A stretch of DNA of 62,456 nt from an uncultured Eggerthella sp. (GCA_900542265.1 UQML01000011.1:1-62456); one strand, 5' to 3'; shown: positions 26,441 through 35,631, counted from the stretch's first letter. Made by a program: numbers and translations. The notes: generated from the sequence alone by a model not told the origin.

Positions 26441-27802
26441 CTAATCTTTGTTTCGAAGACGATATCCTTCGATAACGGTTTGTCGAGCGCGACCAAGACC
26501 GAGAGCGTGCGCAGGAACATCTTGGGTGATAACCGACCCTGCGCCAATGAGTGAATCATCCCCCAGCACTACTGGTGCAACCATCATAGTGTCTGAACCC
26601 ACAAAAACATCATCACCAATCGTAGTTGGCCACTTCTTTTCACCATCATAGTTACAAGTAATGGAGCCAGCTCCGATATTGACATTGGTGCCAAGAGTTG
26701 CATCCCCAATATAAGAAAGATGAGGAACTTTTGAATGCTCACCAATCGTTGATTTTTTTATCTCTACATGCGTACCCACTTTTGAGTTGTTGCACAAATG
26801 GGTAAGAGGACGCAGGTAACAACGAGGACCACAATCAACATCGTTTTCAATAACCGTTTCAAGCGCGATAGTCTCTTCAAGTACACACCGATTACCAACG
26901 GTAGTGTCACTAAGACGAGTAGAAGGGCCAATCACGCAATCCTCGCCGATCGTTGTTGCACCTGTTAGCGAACAAGCAGGATAAATAATGCTGTCTTGGC
27001 CAATAGTAACATCAGGACCAATCCACGTAGTATCCGGATCAACCAAAGTTACGCCCTCAGCCATATGAGCTCTATTAATGCGGTCTTGAGCAATTTTAGT
27101 TGCTTCAGCCAACTGAATACGCGAATTCACTCCCATGCATTCGCTCGGATCCTCTGCATCCATCGCAAGTACTTTTTTCCCATCCGCAAGTGCGATTGCT
27201 AATACATCAGGTAAGTAATACTCCCCTTGTGCATTATTTGTTGAAACGCGTGTCAACGCATCAAAAAGAACAGGTGCATCAAAACAATAAAACCCTGAGT
27301 TGCATTCCGTAATTACGCGCTCGGCTTGGGTGCAATCTTTTTCTTCAACAATCCGCACCACGTCACCATTATCATCACGCACAATGCGACCATACCCAAA
27401 AGGATCATCAAGTTCCATGGTAAGAACAACTACGGCAGCTTGTTCTTTTTCACGCAAGGCAATGAGATTTTTGATGGTTTCAGCACGAACCAAAGGTGAG
27501 TCTCCACTCAAAACCACCAATGATCCATCGACATCTGCACATGCTTCTTTTGCAGACAACACAGCATGAGCAGTTCCCTTTTGCTCCTCCTGAACGACAA
27601 TAATGGTATCTTCTACCAGAGGCTCAACCACATCACGCCCATGGCCAACAACCGTTACAACAGAATCAACCCCTGCTTCACGAGCAGCATCCACAACCCA
27701 GCGTACGAGCGGCTTTTCTAAAACAGTATGAGTTACTTTGGGATATTTTGATTTCATGCGCGTGCCTTGGCCAGCAGCAAGAATTACAACAGCGTCTTTC
27801 AT
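26441..27802 (-). CDS. glmU: Bifunctional UDP-GlcNAc pyrophosphorylase / GlcN-1-P acetyltransferase GlmU
   Basis: GlmU acetylates glucosamine 1-phosphate and couples it to UTP, giving UDP-GlcNAc for peptidoglycan. The N-terminal uridyltransferase domain begins AVVILAAGQGTRMKSKYPKV; the C-terminal half is a left-handed beta-helix of hexapeptide repeats (GPDVTIGQDSIIYPA onward) ending in the acetyltransferase region GAGSITCNYDGEKK and GAGSVITQDVPAHALGLGRA. AGGGG lies 7 bases before the ATG at 27800-27802, giving 453 residues. The open frame upstream to 27877 has no homology. Its substrate comes from GlmM at 34212-35561. Confidence 0.97.
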   Translation of the reverse strand: MKDAVVILAAGQGTRMKSKYPKVTHTVLEKPLVRWVVDAAREAGVDSVVTVVGHGRDVVEPLVEDTIIVVQEEQKGTAHAVLSAKEACADVDGSLVVLSGDSPLVRAETIKNLIALREKEQAAVVVLTMELDDPFGYGRIVRDDNGDVVRIVEEKDCTQAERVITECNSGFYCFDAPVLFDALTRVSTNNAQGEYYLPDVLAIALADGKKVLAMDAEDPSECMGVNSRIQLAEATKIAQDRINRAHMAEGVTLVDPDTTWIGPDVTIGQDSIIYPACSLTGATTIGEDCVIGPSTRLSDTTVGNRCVLEETIALETVIENDVDCGPRCYLRPLTHLCNNSKVGTHVEIKKSTIGEHSKVPHLSYIGDATLGTNVNIGAGSITCNYDGEKKWPTTIGDDVFVGSDTMMVAPVVLGDDSLIGAGSVITQDVPAHALGLGRARQTVIEGYRLRNKD

Positions 27803-27854
27803 AAACAAACCCCTAACAATACAGAGGAACACATCACGGCAAAATGAAACACTT

Positions 27855-28772
27855 CTACGACTGCTCTTCTTTTTCATTAATCAAAAGAGCAGCACAAATT
27901 GCATCAAGCAGCACAATGGCATAGTGTTGAGCAGAACGAACTTCACCTGCATCATGCCACTGTGTCCCAGGAATACGTATCGCAATGCGATCTTTGCCAT
28001 CTTCAGCTACCTGAATGCCCTCAGCAAGACGAAGAGCAAGCGTGTCGTGCGGGCGATATTCAACAACAGGAATAGCGCTTGTTGGCTCTTCATCATCAAC
28101 CAAGATCTGAACAAAAAGCATGTCTCGATCAGGCTCAACCAATAAAGAATCAGCACTGATAACTTGTGAAGTTGGATTGGTAGCAAGCGCTAGATTTGAC
28201 ATACGCGCAGCAACCGAACGCGTAAAGTCTGACACGCCAAATAAGCATACGGTATGGCGTTCAAGCACTTCAGCGGCACGTGCAAAACCCATATTGGGAA
28301 TAGGAGAAAAACTTGTCTTTCCCTTCCATGAATGCGAAAGATTATTAAGTGCCCTAAAAGTAAAGCTTCCAGCAATACCATCAGAAGGAAGCCCCATATT
28401 GAGTTGAAAAGAACGGAGGGCACGTTCGGTATGTGCGCCAAAAATCCCATCGACACTTCCACAGGAAAAACCAAGCGCAGAGAGTGCCATCTGAAGAGTT
28501 AAAACATCTTGTCCGTGAAAAAAAGGTACGCGCAAATAGAGATTGCGATCTCCTAATTCAAAAGATGCATCAACAAGACGCGCCCATACCACATCATTCA
28601 CTTCTCGGGTTGGTTCGATACCTTGATCACGGCAAAACGCTTCAACCGCCAAGGCAGTTTGTTCGTCAAAGGTACCTACTGGAGCATTTGCTGGAAAAAA
28701 TCCAAGTCGAACAAGGCGATCCTGAATGTCAATTACCGCAGCTCCCGTATCTGAACATGAAATAGTACGCAT
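27855..28772 (-). CDS. Protein with two peptidoglycan-binding domains and an unrecognised C-terminal domain
   Basis: With the ATG at 28770-28772 the protein has 305 residues. Two PG_binding_1 repeats are visible: VIDIQDRLVRLGFFPANAPV...FDEQTALAVEAF (about 10-70) and VLTLQMALSALGFSCGSVDG...THTERALRSFQ style sequence (about 90-145). The remaining 160 residues resemble an amidase fold in general hydrophobic pattern, but the zinc-binding His/Glu motifs of Amidase_3 are not seen. No signal peptide is visible from this start; a longer frame to 28907 adds a hydrophobic segment but overlaps the upstream gene by 128 bases. It lies between the polyprenyl synthase and glmU genes, all of cell-wall relevance. 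Confidence 0.75.
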   Translation of the reverse strand: MRTISCSDTGAAVIDIQDRLVRLGFFPANAPVGTFDEQTALAVEAFCRDQGIEPTREVNDVVWARLVDASFELGDRNLYLRVPFFHGQDVLTLQMALSALGFSCGSVDGIFGAHTERALRSFQLNMGLPSDGIAGSFTFRALNNLSHSWKGKTSFSPIPNMGFARAAEVLERHTVCLFGVSDFTRSVAARMSNLALATNPTSQVISADSLLVEPDRDMLFVQILVDDEEPTSAIPVVEYRPHDTLALRLAEGIQVAEDGKDRIAIRIPGTQWHDAGEVRSAQHYAIVLLDAICAALLINEKEEQS

Positions 28773-28779
28773 AGCACCA

Positions 28780-29886
28780 CTACTGCATTCTCTCAATAAA
28801 CCAATCGGCCATAGATAAAAGAAGCTCGCGGGCATCACTAGGAGCAACGACATCCACAAGATGCGTTTTAGCATCCTCGGTGATGCGCGTTGCATACTCA
28901 CGTGCATATTCTATACTGCCTGCTTCTTGCATAATATCAACTGCTTCAGCCAAAATGGCAGGGTCTTTTTCTTTTGACGATAAGATTTCAATGAGACGAT
29001 CAGCCTTTGGTGAATGAGCAAGCGCATGTACCACAATAAGCGTACGTTTACCCTCGGTAATATCATTGCGGAAGTCTTTTTTTGTTGACTCTTCCGTTCC
29101 TACCAGATTAAGTAAATCATCTTGAATCTGAAAGGCAAGACCAGTAGCAAGACCAAATTGACGCAAGGCTTCAATCTCTTCTTCTGTCCCGCCCCCAACA
29201 ATAGCGCCTACTGCAAGCGGTACCGCACCTGAGTAATGGGCGGTTTTATGTTCGGCCATACAAAGATAATCCTCGGGAGAAATATCATAACGGCCATCGC
29301 GCGCCCAACCAATATCGAGCGCTTGACCTTCTACAGTCGCTTGCGCCATAGCAACAAGTTCCATTGCTACACGCACTTTTTCTGAATCAGTAAGCAAAGG
29401 ATCACGCATAACAAGGCCGTTCACAATAGAGAGCGCTAAGTCTCCCGCATTAATAGCTAAACCTTCACCTTGCGTTAAATGCATACAAGGCTCACCACGG
29501 CGCAACTCAGCCTCATCAGCGATATCATCATGAATAAGGGCAGCGGTATGGAAGTGCTCAATAGCGGCCGCCGATGAAAAAGCGCGACGATGATCTCCCC
29601 CTACGGCACGACAAGCAGCAATCGTAATTAAAGGACGATGGCGTTTACCAGCGTTCTCAGAGTAAATCCGAAGAGGTTCATAAAGATAGGTATCCATATC
29701 AGGATGTGCGCCTACAGGAATGTAGGCATTAATAACGTCACCAACCTTATCTGCATAGGTATTGAGATAATCTTCGAACAAAACCATGCGTGCATGTTCA
29801 TCTTGTTCGCGATGGATCTGGAACTGCTCAAACATTTCCATAACCTCAGGAGAATTCAACATCTGATCAATGCGAGATTGTGACAT
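28780..29886 (-). CDS. Polyprenyl diphosphate synthase
   Basis: This 368-residue trans-isoprenyl diphosphate synthase extends allylic diphosphates with isopentenyl diphosphate. The first Asp-rich motif is LIHDDIADEAELRRGEP and the second is AFQIQDDLLNLVG; GKRTLIVVHAL is also characteristic. Product chain length cannot be set by eye; a menaquinone side chain or a shorter precursor is possible. The N-terminal 60 residues are longer than the minimal family. Its stop lies 7 bases before the start of the peptidoglycan-binding gene, so they share a transcript. Confidence 0.92.
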   Translation of the reverse strand: MSQSRIDQMLNSPEVMEMFEQFQIHREQDEHARMVLFEDYLNTYADKVGDVINAYIPVGAHPDMDTYLYEPLRIYSENAGKRHRPLITIAACRAVGGDHRRAFSSAAAIEHFHTAALIHDDIADEAELRRGEPCMHLTQGEGLAINAGDLALSIVNGLVMRDPLLTDSEKVRVAMELVAMAQATVEGQALDIGWARDGRYDISPEDYLCMAEHKTAHYSGAVPLAVGAIVGGGTEEEIEALRQFGLATGLAFQIQDDLLNLVGTEESTKKDFRNDITEGKRTLIVVHALAHSPKADRLIEILSSKEKDPAILAEAVDIMQEAGSIEYAREYATRITEDAKTHLVDVVAPSDARELLLSMADWFIERMQ

Positions 29887-29956
29887 TATCTTCGCTTTCC
29901 ATCAAGATCGGGGTCTTTGACTTGTACCAACAAACCATACTGCTCTAAATATTAAA

Positions 29957-29983
29957 AGCCTGTAAAACAGATGCTTTACAGGC
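29957..29983 (-). terminator. Terminator of tRNA-Leu
   Basis: A 9-bp stem (29958-29966 with 29975-29983) and 8-base loop follow the tRNA by 13 bases. On the minus strand it is trailed by TTTTAAT. Confidence 0.85.
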
Positions 29984-29996
29984 TCGAAATTCGAAC

Positions 29997-30081
29997 TGGT
30001 AGGAGCGGAGGGACTCGAACCCTCAAGCCCGGAGGCGACGGATTTTAAGTCCGTTGCGTATGCCAATTTCGCCACGCTCCC
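29997..30081 (-). tRNA. tRNA-Leu (anticodon UAA)
   Basis: An 85-base class II tRNA with the CCA encoded (29997-29999). The acceptor arm GGGAGCG pairs with CGCTCCT (first pair G-U). The anticodon loop CTTAAAA sits between ACGGA and TCCGT, giving anticodon UAA, which reads UUA/UUG leucine codons. A long variable arm (CGCCTCCGGGCTTGAG region) and the T-loop GGTTCGAGTCC are clear. Confidence 0.97.
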
Positions 30082-30103
30082 AGGTGTTGTAAGCAACTGC
30101 ATT

Positions 30104-30109
30104 ATCATA
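30104..30109 (-). promoter_or_regulatory. Extended -10 of the tRNA-Leu promoter
   Basis: The minus strand reads TTTGCTATGATAAT: TATGAT with an upstream TGC. Predicted start is about 16 bases before the mature 5' end of the tRNA. Confidence 0.55.
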
Positions 30110-30213
30110 GCAAAACTATGTAGTTTAAAGTAGCTGCGTTACTAAAGATTTAACTTGCGGATTATTATAGCGACTAATTGCTTAACCTTTCATCACAATT
30201 TCTCTAAATACCC

Positions 30214-31149
30214 TTAAGCGGCATTCATAATAAGCCCTTGTAAAATGTCGGATTCTGACGCAATAAAGCCTGATTGCCCCAAAAGAGTAAGTATTCGCTC
30301 CAAAATCAAGAGCCCTGCCACAATCACCGGTGCACGACCGGGTTCAAGTCCAACAATTGTTTTACGCACCTCAAGAGGTGTTGTAGCCATCTGATGTAAG
30401 AGTTTTTCAAGCTGATCAAGGGTAATGCGTTCACCATCAACACATGCAGGATCATATGTCTCCATATGCTTTGTCACACTTACACATGTAGTTGCCGTGC
30501 CAGCAACAGCAAGGAGCGTATTTGTTTTGAAAGCTCTAAACTCATCAAGTATGGGTTTAAGCGCCTCATCAAGGGCACTTCGTGCACAAGCAAGCTCTTC
30601 TTGTGTAGGGGGATCAGCATGAAGGTATCGCTCAGTAATACGACGACAGCCAATCTGGAACGAATGGCGATAGGCTATATTCACTCCACCAACGCCGCAA
30701 ATAACCTCTGTTGATCCGCCACCAACATCAACAACGATAACTGGTTGTTCAAAATAATTCCGTGTTGCTCCCGCAAATGACAATGCCGCTTCACGCTCAC
30801 CGGGAATGATAGCTAGATGAATTCCAAGTTCAGAAAGCTTCTCAACCAATACATCAGAGTTTGTCGCATCCCGTGCTGCACTCGTCGCAATAGCACTTAT
30901 AGGGATAGAGGGATGATCAAGATCCTCGTAGTCTTTAAGAATTGACAAAAAGAACCGCATAGCCCCAACCACACGATCGAGAGCCGCCTCAGATAAGATG
31001 CCGGTCTTATCAACCCCATCGCCTAAATTAGTAATTCTCATAGCTCGTTTAAGCTCAAAGAGCGAACCGTCAATAACATCAGCGACAAGCAAACGACACG
31101 TCACCGTTCCAATATCTATTGCAGCAAAGCGCGTTATTTGTTCTGCCAT
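30214..31149 (-). CDS. Ppx/GppA-type phosphatase (copy 2)
   Basis: A second, divergent Ppx/GppA protein (311 residues). Motifs: FAAIDIGTVTCRLLVADV at the N-terminus, IATSAARDATNSD, IIPGEREAALSFAGA and the phosphate loop VVDVGGGSTEVICG, followed by LLAVAGTATTCVSV. Compared with copy 1 at 9720-10679, the first loop has GTVT in place of GSNT, which may alter substrate choice. ATG at 31147-31149 is used; the longer frame runs into the upstream gene. The neighbourhood ftsB/divIC-like followed by ppx is the classic actinobacterial order, so this is probably the ancestral copy. Confidence 0.9.
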   Translation of the reverse strand: MAEQITRFAAIDIGTVTCRLLVADVIDGSLFELKRAMRITNLGDGVDKTGILSEAALDRVVGAMRFFLSILKDYEDLDHPSIPISAIATSAARDATNSDVLVEKLSELGIHLAIIPGEREAALSFAGATRNYFEQPVIVVDVGGGSTEVICGVGGVNIAYRHSFQIGCRRITERYLHADPPTQEELACARSALDEALKPILDEFRAFKTNTLLAVAGTATTCVSVTKHMETYDPACVDGERITLDQLEKLLHQMATTPLEVRKTIVGLEPGRAPVIVAGLLILERILTLLGQSGFIASESDILQGLIMNAA

Positions 31150-31156
31150 AAATACC

Positions 31157-32041
31157 CTATCCCGAATAGCCAAATACAACATCTAATACAGGAGAATACC
31201 AGGTATCAGGCGTTTCTATACTACCCTCAGGAATAGTTGTTACGACACGTTTAACTTGTTGAGTTGATTGATCAGGTTGAGCAACATCAGCTACACGCGC
31301 AGTATGCTCATCAGCACGAATCCAGCCAAGCTCATTGTGGGCATATTCTTCAAGTCCTTCATCAGTCGCCAAATGATCTAAATTCGCCCGAACTTGCACA
31401 TTGTTGGCCTGAAGAGCGTCATATTCGGCTTCAAGCTGCTGCAAAGAGCGGGTCTCATTATAAAGATTGGCGATGGGTTGGTAGAGCATAAAGCCGCAGA
31501 ATACCACCGCGCAAAGCGCTATGCAGATACGGCGCTGCCACCAAGGACGTCGTGCTTCTTTACGACTAGAACGCTGACTATGCGCTGAAGTTGCATGCTC
31601 TCTCTGCATCCGCGTTGAACGTTTTTGTGTTTTGCCCATTTGCATCTGATAAAGTGCTGGACGACTTGATTGCTCTTGCGGACGATTGCGCTCTGTCAGT
31701 TGAGTATAATGCTCAAAATCACGATCTGCTTTTTTCGCACGCGCTGCATGACGCACACGATCAAACGTGCTTGGTGCTTTTTCACGTGTTGATTGCTGCA
31801 CCTGACTGCGAGCAGCTACTCGACGCCGCTCATTGGCATTCTGAGCCGCACTTGATCGATAGTTCATAGGGCGTGATTGAGTGCGAATATCATTTCTTCG
31901 ATACGTTTGTGTACGTACCTGCGGAGCACCTGATGATGGCTGTCGAGATTGTGAGGAAGCCATTTTGGGCATACGAGAATCGGGCTGCGTTCCGTGAGAG
32001 CGCGCCTGGTCAAACGATAAAATACTTGCCCGTTGACTCAT
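31157..32041 (-). CDS. FtsB/DivIC-type septum formation protein with long basic N-terminus
   Basis: The 294-residue protein has a strongly basic, Gln/Arg/Ser-rich and probably disordered cytoplasmic region (1-165), one transmembrane helix (about 170-190, ICIALCAVVFCGFMLY), and an extracellular coiled coil (about 192-235, LYNETRSLQQLEAEYDALQA) ending with the GLEEYAHNELGWIRADE motif typical of DivIC/FtsB. Such proteins link divisome components with FtsL and FtsQ. A C-terminal segment of about 45 residues extends beyond the coil. The long N-terminus is much larger than in E. coli FtsB. It is 7 bases upstream of ppx2. Confidence 0.88.
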   Translation of the reverse strand: MSQRASILSFDQARSHGTQPDSRMPKMASSQSRQPSSGAPQVRTQTYRRNDIRTQSRPMNYRSSAAQNANERRRVAARSQVQQSTREKAPSTFDRVRHAARAKKADRDFEHYTQLTERNRPQEQSSRPALYQMQMGKTQKRSTRMQREHATSAHSQRSSRKEARRPWWQRRICIALCAVVFCGFMLYQPIANLYNETRSLQQLEAEYDALQANNVQVRANLDHLATDEGLEEYAHNELGWIRADEHTARVADVAQPDQSTQQVKRVVTTIPEGSIETPDTWYSPVLDVVFGYSG

Positions 32042-32161
32042 GAAAGAAAAATCCCCTTTGGCATTCTGCTGTATATAAGAGTGTGTTCAATGCCAAGAAC
32101 TTGCTCACTAGTGTACCATGACCAGGCTTCTCCAAGGAGATCAGTACGCGTTTTTTCTACG

Positions 32162-32196
32162 AAAAAAGGAGCTTTCTCATTACAGAAAAAGCTCCT
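32162..32196 (-). terminator. Terminator after yebC
   Basis: AGGAGCTTT (32167-32175) pairs with AAAGCTCCT (32188-32196); minus-strand reading continues into a T-run (complement of 32162-32167). It lies 54 bases after the yebC stop. Confidence 0.85.
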
Positions 32197-32249
32197 CATA
32201 ACTATAGAATAGTTGATGTATTTTTATGCTTTTTTAACCGTTGATTGAA

Positions 32250-33047
32250 TTATTCCTCTTCAAGAGCAGCAGCAATTTCGTCGGTAATATCCATAGCATG
32301 ATAGACGTTTTGTAAATCCTCAAGCTCTTCAAGCTTATCAATCAAACGCATAACTTTTTTAGCATCAGATACCGATACTGCCGTTGGAGTAGTAGGCTCC
32401 ATAGTAAAGTCAGCACCCTTAATTTCAATACCCTGCTCAATAAGTGCGTTCTTTACTGCCATAAGATCAGATGGTGCAGTATATACAATCCACTCATCAT
32501 CTGCGTCCTCATAATCAGTACCGCCCGCTTCAGCAACTGCCATCATGAATTCATCTTCATCAACGGCATTCTCTTTATCAGCAACCTTCTTGTCATCACT
32601 TTTGATAACTTTCTCAACAAGGATTTCACCTTTGCGCTCAAATTGGAATGCAACTGAACCTGAAGTACCTAAATTACCACCATGATGATTGAAGGCAGCA
32701 CGGACATCAGCAGCCGTACGATTACGATTGTCGGTCAAAGCCTCACAATAAATTGCAATACCACAAGGACCATAGCCTTCATAAACAACTGTCTCGTAAT
32801 TTGCTGCATCTTTGCCGCTACCAAATGCTTTGTCGATAGCAGTCTTAATCTTATCTTTTGGCAAAGAGTAGCTTTTAGCCTTATCAATAGCAGCTGCTAG
32901 AGAAGCGTTATTGTCAGGGTTGGGATCTCCTCCCTCTTTTGCTGCAACCGTAATGTTACGGGAAAGCTTAGAGAAGAGTGCTGAACGTTTTGCGTCCTGT
33001 GCAGCTTTACGATGTTTGGTTGTTGCCCATTTTGAGTGGCCTGACAT
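32250..33047 (-). CDS. yebC: YebC/PmpR family protein (translation or transcription factor)
   Basis: The 265-residue protein starts MSGHSKWATTKHRKAAQDAK, the invariant signature of the YebC family, with VYEGYGPCGIAIYCEALTDNRNRT and AFNHHGGNLGTSGSVAF. Members have been described as transcription regulators and, more recently, as factors that relieve ribosome stalling. It is a single gene with AAGGAAGG before the ATG and its own terminator. An acidic insertion (about 150-170, SDDKKVADKENAVDEDE) makes it a little longer than the common 240-250 residues. Confidence 0.95.
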   Translation of the reverse strand: MSGHSKWATTKHRKAAQDAKRSALFSKLSRNITVAAKEGGDPNPDNNASLAAAIDKAKSYSLPKDKIKTAIDKAFGSGKDAANYETVVYEGYGPCGIAIYCEALTDNRNRTAADVRAAFNHHGGNLGTSGSVAFQFERKGEILVEKVIKSDDKKVADKENAVDEDEFMMAVAEAGGTDYEDADDEWIVYTAPSDLMAVKNALIEQGIEIKGADFTMEPTTPTAVSVSDAKKVMRLIDKLEELEDLQNVYHAMDITDEIAAALEEE

Positions 33048-33233
33048 AGATGCCTACCTTCCTTGCTATTGCTGTACCGCACACACCATCGATGTCACGG
33101 AGCTTATGAATGATAAAGCGCCTCCGCCCAAACGGAGTATATCTTTACTTACGCAGCGTAAAAGTGTATCACAGCAGTCCCCTATCTTGCAGCATTGGTG
33201 GTGGTTCTGTGAGCATGAGCGCCTTAAACGTGC

Positions 33234-33239
33234 TTTAAT
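33234..33239 (+). promoter_or_regulatory. Candidate -10 giving a leaderless SpoU mRNA
   Basis: TTTAAT (5 of 6 to consensus) ends 6 bases before the ATG of the methyltransferase gene, and no ribosome site is visible before that ATG. If used, transcription would begin at or next to the start codon. Confidence 0.35.
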
Positions 33240-33245
33240 ACCACT

Positions 33246-34196
33246 ATGACTCATTCCATGTATCATACCAACGCTTTATTTACCAACACGCAAACACTAC
33301 TCGCTGCCTATCCTCAGCTTTGTGTTTTTTCTTCCTACACCGACTCTGAGCTTTGCGATCCTAAGCAATTAGTTGGGCTTAAACAAAGCTTTAAACGTGC
33401 CGCTTCTGCTCTAACCACCACTTCAGATAATTGGGGTTCTTTACGTGACAATGGTATTTTCATCGCAGAATCAAGAAAAGTTATCGATCGGGCATTTGCT
33501 GAACACTATCAACCTTTTTCAGGGGTTATAGATACGTGCTGGGTTCACCAAAATCAAGACTTGATAGATTTGATGGCACAACGCTATCCCAACATCCCTT
33601 TTGTCATCCTTAACCATACAACAATGCAGTCACTTACTGGCTATCGCACCACAAAAGGCCCCCTTATGGCGTTTTATCGCAAACCACTTCCCGCCCCAAA
33701 GACGCTCTTGGCACGCGCCAAGCGCATCGCCATATTTGAAGACATCAACAACTACACCAACATGGGAGCCCTTTTTCGCTCAGCAGCAGCTCTCAGTATT
33801 GACGCAGTCTTTATTACGCCGGCCTGTTACGATCCACTCTATCGTCGAGGTCTTCGGGTGTCGATGGGTGCAGCACTACAAGTACCATGGGCGCGTATCG
33901 AGGCACCTTGCTCTCAATCATGGACCGACGCTTTCTTTCCCCTTTTGCATGAATATGGATTTACTACCTTTGCTCTTGCGTTGACAGAATCAGCCTACCC
34001 ACTTGATGACCCACAGCTTCCCAAACAAAACAAAAGCGCCCTCATTTTAGGAAACGAAGGCGCAGGATTACATACGCAAACCATTGAGCAATCAGATTAT
34101 GCAGTCATTATCCCCATGGCGCATACCGTAGACTCCCTCAACGTTGCTTGTGCAAGCTCCGTTGCCTTTTGGGAATTTATGCGCCATGATCAGTAA
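33246..34196 (+). CDS. SpoU/TrmH-family RNA 2'-O-methyltransferase
   Basis: The 316-residue protein ends in a SPOUT methyltransferase domain (about 150-316) with all three motifs: NYTNMGALFRSAAALSIDA, LILGNEGAGLH and IPMAHTVDSLNVACASSVA. It would methylate ribose in rRNA or tRNA using SAM. The N-terminal 145 residues are a substrate-binding region I cannot assign. It is the only + strand gene between 13.6 and 47.1 kb. It ends only 15 bases from the convergent glmM stop, with no terminator between. Confidence 0.88.
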   Translation: MTHSMYHTNALFTNTQTLLAAYPQLCVFSSYTDSELCDPKQLVGLKQSFKRAASALTTTSDNWGSLRDNGIFIAESRKVIDRAFAEHYQPFSGVIDTCWVHQNQDLIDLMAQRYPNIPFVILNHTTMQSLTGYRTTKGPLMAFYRKPLPAPKTLLARAKRIAIFEDINNYTNMGALFRSAAALSIDAVFITPACYDPLYRRGLRVSMGAALQVPWARIEAPCSQSWTDAFFPLLHEYGFTTFALALTESAYPLDDPQLPKQNKSALILGNEGAGLHTQTIEQSDYAVIIPMAHTVDSLNVACASSVAFWEFMRHDQ

Positions 34197-34211
34197 GCCC
34201 CATCAAGACTT

Positions 34212-35561
34212 TTAGACCGTTGCTACACCAAGTTCATCTTCGATAACCGCAGCAATACGGGCAGCAATAGCATAAGCCTCTTCTTCAGTCTGTGCTTCAA
34301 CCATAACGCGCACAAGCGGTTCAGTTCCTGACGGACGCACAAGAATGCGTCCATTAGAACCTAGAGTTGATTCTTCTTTAGCAATTGCAGCAGCAACTGC
34401 CTCATTACTATCTACTGCATGCTTGTCAGTCACTTTGACGTTAATTAGTTCTTGAGGGAAGCGTTGCATAACAGACGCCACTTCAGAAACCGTCTTTTGT
34501 GCACGAACCACAGCAGCCAAGAACATGCATGCAGTGATCAAACCATCACCAGTGGAGTTATGATCCAAAAAGATCATATGCCCTGACTGCTCACCACCCA
34601 AGCTAAAGCCGCCTTCACGCATACAAGCAAGGACGTACTTGTCTCCTACCTGTGTCTGCTTCATATCAATTCCAGCAGCCTCCATAGCTTTGGTAAAGCC
34701 AAGGTTACACATAACAGTCGATACAACAGTGTTGTGCGCCAACTCACCGCGTGATTGTAAGTCAAGCGCGCAGACCGCTTCTACCACATCGCCATCAATA
34801 ACTGCACCTTGCTCATCAACAAACATGACACGATCAGCATCCCCATCGTGGGCGATACCTACATCTGCCCCCATTTCAGCAACGAGTGCTTGCAGAGGCT
34901 CCAAATGAGTTGAGCCGCATTCAACATTGATGTCAACACCAGAAAAATCATCATTGATGACGCGTACTTCAGCACCCAATTCTTCAAGAGCGCGCGCAGT
35001 AGTAAGAGAAGCAGCGCCATGACCGGTGTCAAGCGCAATGCGGAACTGGGAGAAATCAAGCCCGGCGCTTCGTACGATAGTAATAGCGTGATCAATGTAT
35101 AAATCACAGGCGTTGGCGATGGGAATAATCGTACCCACCTCATCTCCCCCTACCGCAGCGAGCGCGGCTGACTCATTGTTCTCAACAAAGGCTTCAAAGG
35201 CTTTTTCCGTTTCTTCATCAAGCTTAAAGCCCTGAGCATCAAAAAACTTGATGCCGTTATACTCGGGTGGATTATGTGATGCAGAAATAACCACGCCGCC
35301 GGCTGCGTAGAGTTCACGGCATAAATACGCAACACCGGGTGTAGGAATAATGCCAGCATCCAGTACAGTTCCCCCACGGCTCATAATGCCTGCCGACAAT
35401 GCCGAAAAAAGCATATCGCCACTAATGCGGGTATCGCGACCCACTACGAGCGTTTTACCCAAAAGTGTTACCGCAGCTTGTCCGAGCGCAAACGCGATGT
35501 CACACGTCAGTTCTTGATTTGCAACACCACGCGCCCCATCGGTTCCAAATAATTTTGCCAT
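34212..35561 (-). CDS. glmM: Phosphoglucosamine mutase
   Basis: GlmM interconverts GlcN-6-P and GlcN-1-P, supplying GlmU. The 449-residue protein begins MAKLFGTDGARGVANQELT, has the phosphoserine loop VISASHNPPEYNGIKFF (Ser at about 103), the metal loop AHDGDADRVMFVDE, the sugar-binding GGEQSGHMIF and the C-terminal phosphate loop VRPSGTEPLVRVMVEA. Length is typical. The ribosome site is weak. It follows the HisE-like gene by 70 bases. Confidence 0.97.
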   Translation of the reverse strand: MAKLFGTDGARGVANQELTCDIAFALGQAAVTLLGKTLVVGRDTRISGDMLFSALSAGIMSRGGTVLDAGIIPTPGVAYLCRELYAAGGVVISASHNPPEYNGIKFFDAQGFKLDEETEKAFEAFVENNESAALAAVGGDEVGTIIPIANACDLYIDHAITIVRSAGLDFSQFRIALDTGHGAASLTTARALEELGAEVRVINDDFSGVDINVECGSTHLEPLQALVAEMGADVGIAHDGDADRVMFVDEQGAVIDGDVVEAVCALDLQSRGELAHNTVVSTVMCNLGFTKAMEAAGIDMKQTQVGDKYVLACMREGGFSLGGEQSGHMIFLDHNSTGDGLITACMFLAAVVRAQKTVSEVASVMQRFPQELINVKVTDKHAVDSNEAVAAAIAKEESTLGSNGRILVRPSGTEPLVRVMVEAQTEEEAYAIAARIAAVIEDELGVATV

Positions 35562-35631
35562 GGTCTCTAAACTTTCTTATCCTCGATCAATCATAGGAGC
35601 GTACAAAGCACCCTATTTGTGATCAGTGTTG

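Noticed and set aside
28773..28907. Longer start for the peptidoglycan-binding gene giving a membrane segment
   Set aside because: It would overlap the polyprenyl synthase by 128 bases, and the hydrophobic stretch is explained by the antiphase reading of that gene.
29902..30108. Short open frame across tRNA-Leu
   Set aside because: It overlaps the tRNA and its terminator; the frame is a by-product of the tRNA sequence.
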